DNA of 64,000 nt, from NCBI GenBank assembly GCA_017979445.1, contig CM030704.1:17963658-18027657 (forward strand). Direction: 5' to 3'. The notes beneath the pieces were generated by a model. It was not told the origin of the DNA. It ran no database searches and saw only the letters and a list, made by a program, of their open reading frames with translations. The position numbers were made by a program, and so were the translations under genes. Shown here one piece after another: positions 55,501 to 61,500 of the stretch (position 1 is the stretch's first letter; each line of letters starts with the position of its first letter). This DNA is from Akebia trifoliata (lineage: Eukaryota > Streptophyta > Magnoliopsida > Ranunculales > Lardizabalaceae).

Positions 55501-58500
55501 TACCATTTATATGAGTACGCATTCTTGGTAAAAGTAAAGCATGTTATACAGAAAAACACTACTTTTCTAGCTTTAGCTTACAATACGTATATGCAATTTA
55601 CCTATATCTTCTAACATGAGATCTATGCAATGTGCCGCACATGGCGACTAATATAAGTGAGGCCTCTTAGCTATTAAGAGGCGGCCGACGGTCACATAGG
55701 CAGCGACATTGTCCTTTACAACTCGGACAACATGTTCATCACCAATTTCATCAATTGTTTTATCTAACAATTGAAATAAATACTCAACCGTATGAGAATG
55801 GGACGAAGCACCCACAAATTTAAGGAACATTGTTCCTGTAGGACAGTTAATTGAAAGGTTAATTATTGTTCAACCGGTTCTATTTGTCCATCCATTGGCC
55901 ATTAAAGTACATCCATAGTATTTCCAAGATTCTCGATATTCAGTAATTAAATCTTTGGTAAACTCTACCTCCTTTCATAGACATGGCTCTCGTATTTCAT
56001 GGTATGAAGGTGGTTTGAGGCCATGTCCAAATTGACAATCACTTCCACCATTACTTTGAAGCTTTTTAGTTTAACTGTGTTTGAAGCAATACTGGCTTGG
56101 TATAATCATTTAGTTATGTACTGAATGGTAGTTTTCCTATCTTTAATACTAAGTTCTATGGTTGTTTGGACATGACCATGACCCTTTGCTTTTTGATCGA
56201 CCACATCCTCTGGATGTGGTCTACACCAATTATCAAGTGGGCCACGTGCTCGAGCTCTTTTAGTAGCTTTTCGTGGGGGAAGAACCAATGGTCGACTACT
56301 TCTCGTTGACGTAGGAGGAGTATCATAACTTTCTAAGTTAATTGCATCAACTTGTTTTTTCCTAGAACTCTTATCCATGCATTCCATGATCTCTCTTCGG
56401 ATCTCGGGTGTAATCTTGTTACATTCTCTTGCATTTGATCACGACATATGCACTAGATGATGTTTGTGGTGTGAAATGCCACCTTGGCTTATGTAGCCGC
56501 ATAACTTTGGCCTTAGGGAAGAGTTGGCCTATGAGGAAGACATGATGGTCGTATTAGTGATAGTGATAGTGAATGTGTGATGTAAATATGTAATGTTTTT
56601 CAAAATTCTAATGTGTGAATGTGTGAGTGTGACTTTGTTCTAATTTAAAGCTTCTAATTTCTAATTTCAAAGTTCAAAGCTCTAGGTAATCCAAATGTGA
56701 GTCAAAATCTGTTCTAAATTCTATTTCTAATCTAACTTCTAAGTTCTAACTAAGTTGTAAATTCTAACTTACAACAAGTTAACAAACTAACAAGTACCAA
56801 AGTAGCAATAACAAATTAACTCAATTAAATATATATATATAAATACCTCAAGAATGAAGAGTTGAGATTGAGAAGATGAGATTTGATTTTGGAATGAAAA
56901 ATAAATATGATGTTGAGTTGACTTGAGAGTTGAGAGTTGAGACTTGAGAAGATGATGATATTGAATTATTGATTGCTTTGAATGCTTGATGAATGATGAT
57001 GATTGATGATGTACTGAATCTTGATTCGTGTATTGTTGTACTTGTATACTTGTATGTTGTATTATTGTTTCTTGAATCTTGAGTCTTGATCTTTATTCTT
57101 GAAGGCTTCAGTTGAAGGCTTGAAGCTTGAATGCTTGATGATGAATGATGAATGATGAAATATTGATTGATGGCTTTGAATTTTGATCTTGGCTTTGGAG
57201 CTTAGACTTGAGACCTGAGAGTCTTGAATCAATTCAAGACTCTTGATCTTGAATCTTAGAGAAGGTAGTAGATATTGAAGTAGAGTAGAGACTAGAAAAG
57301 AGGGTAGATAATATGTTGTAGTAGATGTATTGTGGTAGGGGGGGGGGGTAGGAGGTGGTATTTATAGCAAAAAGTGGAGTTTAAAACAAAAAAACCAAAA
57401 AAATGTGTCCAACATTCGTATTTTTGGCCGTTGGACATATGCCATCGCACAAAAAAATGTCATTGCATACTACACAAACAACATATTTTCACATATGCGA
57501 GTGTGGCATATGCGAAAACATGCTTGGAAATCGCATATGTGATCGCCTATTTGCATATGCGAGTACTTTGACAACACTGCCCCTACCATTCAACAACCAC
57601 ATGTCAGTCCCCACAGCATGTTTCTCATATAGAGATCATCCTCAACAAAAATCAGCCCATTCTGAAACTTCTAACCCCACCAAAAGTGGTTTACAAAAAA
57701 TGGATGGTCCACGATTTTTCAACTTGTAAACATGGGGTTAGAAGTTTCGGAATGGATTGATTTTTGGTGAGAATGATCTCCTCACTAACCCACATAGGAC
57801 AAAACTCATTGGCCAAAATGTTGGTTCTTATATATATATATATATAAACATAAAAAAAAATATTGGCATGTATATAACAGCCTGCCTTTCCAACATCAAT
57901 TGATCTACTCCATTTATTGATGCTTACAACACACAAACCTTTTGATCCCAAAACAACAACAGTCCTAAAGCTAATCATCGATCACTGGAACATCTTGAAA
58001 TTGAGATGTTTGGTAGGGTGAGTAAGGAGAGTTATTCAATAGGAAACACAAATTTCTAAACCATAGTCCTCATATGCAGACTAATCATACAAATTCTTTT
58101 ATAAATAATTTTAGTTTCTTAAAATAATAAATTAATTTGAAATATCTCAAGTAATTGTAAAATAAAATAAACTAAAGTACTAAAATAGATATCAAATACT
58201 GAAAGTTCATCGTCAACCTATAATGTAATACACAATGGCTGATGTGAATATCTCAATTAAGATATGATTGATCCAATGCTTCAATGATGGTGTGGAACCG
58301 CACCATTAGTTCTTGATTCTATGGCCAACCTTTTCCGTATTTGAGTGATTGATTTTTTGCCTACTATAGACTATTAATGATCATTAGCTAGCCATCATCT
58401 CTAGTAATTTGGTGTTCATGCGATTCTAAGTAAACTTTATGTTTAGACAATTATCTTTAAATCTTGTTCTCTATTAAAAATAGAAAGGAATTTTCAAGGT

Positions 58501-61500
58501 TCCTAATGTGACGTTCTTATGCATAAACACTTTTCCTGTTCTGTCAGCTGAAATTGCTAAAAATCCCTTTTTAGTTTGCAATATTTGGGGTGAAAGAGTT
58601 TGGGTGGTAAAGTGGAGAGGGGAAAGGTCCTATAGGACGTGGGGTGCGGAAAGGCATTCTGAAGAGAACCCCCGCTTTTTGTATAAAAGTTTAATTTAAA
58701 TTGCGGAGGGGTAATAGAAGCCGTTTCTGGGAAGACAAATGGTATGGGGAGACTTTTTTGGAGGAGAAATTTTCGGATCTTCATGTAATTTCTTCCAAGA
58801 AGGGAAGCCTTATAGTGGAGTTCTTAGTGGGGGATAACATGTTAAGGTCATGTTATGGTCTATGTTTGTGTGGTAAGTGTCGTTGGAAAATGCTACCACG
58901 TTGGATCAGTTGATTAAAAGAGGTTTACAAACACTGACTGGATGCTTGCTTTGCTTAAGGGAGGGGGAGACGGCGAATCATTTGCTCTTTCACTGTGATC
59001 TTGCTCACGCGGTTTGGGCACATTTCCTTGGCCTCTTCGGTGTGGAGGACTATTTTCTGAGGTCGGCTAAAGAGCTTTTTGCGACTTGGGGTTCGTTGGG
59101 TAACCCGTTCATGGGAACCAAACGGATTCTTTGGAATTTCACCTTGTTCGCCATTTGTTGGGGAATTTGGAAAGAGAGAAATCATTGAATTTTTGAGGGG
59201 AAAGAGCTTCTGAGTCGGGATCTCTTACTGTCTATTTTGGGTCTTTTGTTCATTTGGGGAAAATTGTATAAGGTTTTTGAAGGTATCTTCTTTGAGGACC
59301 TTGTTGTTAGGTAGGATATGGTTTGTAATTTAGAGGATGCCTAAGTGACCCCTTTTCGATAAGTTTGTTTTTCGGGGCCATCGCGTCGCCTTTTTAATAA
59401 AATTTTAACTTTCAAAAATTATTTTCATCTGAAATTCTTTCAAAAATCTCTCTTTTTTCATAAGAATATTTTTACATCAAAAGTACATGGTTAATCAAAA
59501 CAGATGTATAGCTTGATTAGCTCAAAACCAGGTTCTATTATCCTAATTAGTTTAATAATAAGAACATTATCGGTTTAGTTCAAAATCAATTTTAAAGGTT
59601 TTTTTTTTCAAAAGTAAAATAGTTCCTATACGCTATTGGTGCCATCAACCAAAACCTTGTAAAACGTAAATACAATATTGATATATTAAAATTCTAATCT
59701 AACATTCATGAATTTTGTCAAAATACATACATTGAATCTAAATTTCAAAATAATTCATTTACTTGAAATAAAAACATTTTCAAAACAAATCCAGGAGTAC
59801 AATTAAGAAATTTAAAGTTTCCCACTTCTTTGGATTCAATTCTTAGCTTCTGAACTCGAAGATACTTGAACTCTAGTGAAGGTTGGACTTTAAAGCTTGG
59901 CTCAATACTCAATTTTACTCCATGTCGAACCACTCAACAATCTGAATCTTTTCTTCAATTGGCCCGACTTTTGATTCACTTTCTAACGAGATCAAAACTT
60001 AAATCAAAGGTCAGGGGACATACAAGTTTTAGATTCGGTTTTGGGGCGATGAGTTTTAAAAAATAGAAAGAAAACGAATTGAATATTTATGTATTTGTAT
60101 ATTTCTTTTAAAATATCTGTTGGGCCCATTAACTTTGACCTTCAAATTGAACTAACCCTAAACTATGTTCTCGGCTGTTCTAAATCTATTGACGATGCTT
60201 GATTGACACAAAAGCTCTCCGATCACAATTTTGATCAATAATCGACCAATTTCATTAAATTTATTCCTCCAGATTTGTAATTATTTTTGTCAAAAGTGTT
60301 ACAGATAGACTAGTTTCCAATGTTGTCAACTGCGGTTGCATATTTGCATATGCTATTTTCAAGGTGAAAATCGCATATGCTATAGTTGCATACCGCAAAT
60401 TATGCTATCTGCCAATATGCGATGGCATATTTTTGTGTGCAATGGCATATGCAGTTTGTGCGATGACATATTTTTCTGCATTTTTTTTCTTGTAGCATAT
60501 GCCACCGCATATGTGAGTGCGAAATCTCATATGCAAAAGGCATGTGTTGGTCACACATGGTCGCATATGCTACTTAACAACATTGCTAGTGTCGGATAGC
60601 TTTCACAGAAAGAGGAATGTGCAAATAATTGGTTTTAGCAAGCCATTGTTTCCACGCTGCATTCTCATCTTCTTTCTTGAGTAAAGTCCTGGAAAGACAA
60701 TGAGTGGGGGAGGGAATGTTACAATACAAATCAACCAGATAGTTAGGAACATGAAAAATAGAGGTGGAATGGAAGAACAATTGAATAGAACCTTAATTTA
60801 GCAAAATGGAGATGTAGTGGGAGGGAGGGAGTGTACTGAAATCAGCACTGGATCTGACGATGCAGATGATGATCAGTGCTCATTTAACCTATCCATACCT
60901 TATTTCTGCACAAGCCTTCTAATCATCCTGGTCTGACCCTAGAATTTGCTGAATAATTGCAATACAGTTATCCTGTTTAGCCCCTATACCCACATTTTTT
61001 GGACCTCTTGACGACCAAGTCACGGATTCGTCGATCCTTGGAACCCAATTGCAGATTAACCGGGTCCGTGGAAGCTGTGATGGATATTTTTTCTCAGTGA
61101 CATACAATCATGAATTAGCTTTGGTCGTGGAATTGTGGAACCCCATCATGATATTGAAAATGAGCAAATTCGCTACCAAAACAGGCTCACACGTTATTAG
61201 CATTGTAGCCTTGTCACAAAAAAATCCGTCTGGCTGTTTGTCCATTTATTTCTAACTAAAACATGTCTTCTGTTACGGAAAGTGTGCCCATATCCTCTCT
61301 CACAGTCTCACTACTTTAATCCACATTCTTTCAGGCCTTCCTCTCTTTTAGAACCTCAACTATCACTCCTGTGGCTAAATCTCTGTCTTACATCAAGGAA
61401 CTTGAATTTATGAAACATATGCGGGATAGGATAGGAGAATGATAAAATGTTGTTATGATCATGTAATTTGAAGTGGTTTTGAGAGTGAGTGTTGTTTAAA

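Noticed and set aside
53751..57579. A host DUF659 zinc-finger gene on the minus strand
   Set aside because: Inverted ends, an 8-bp target duplication and repeated stops show a decayed hAT transposon instead.
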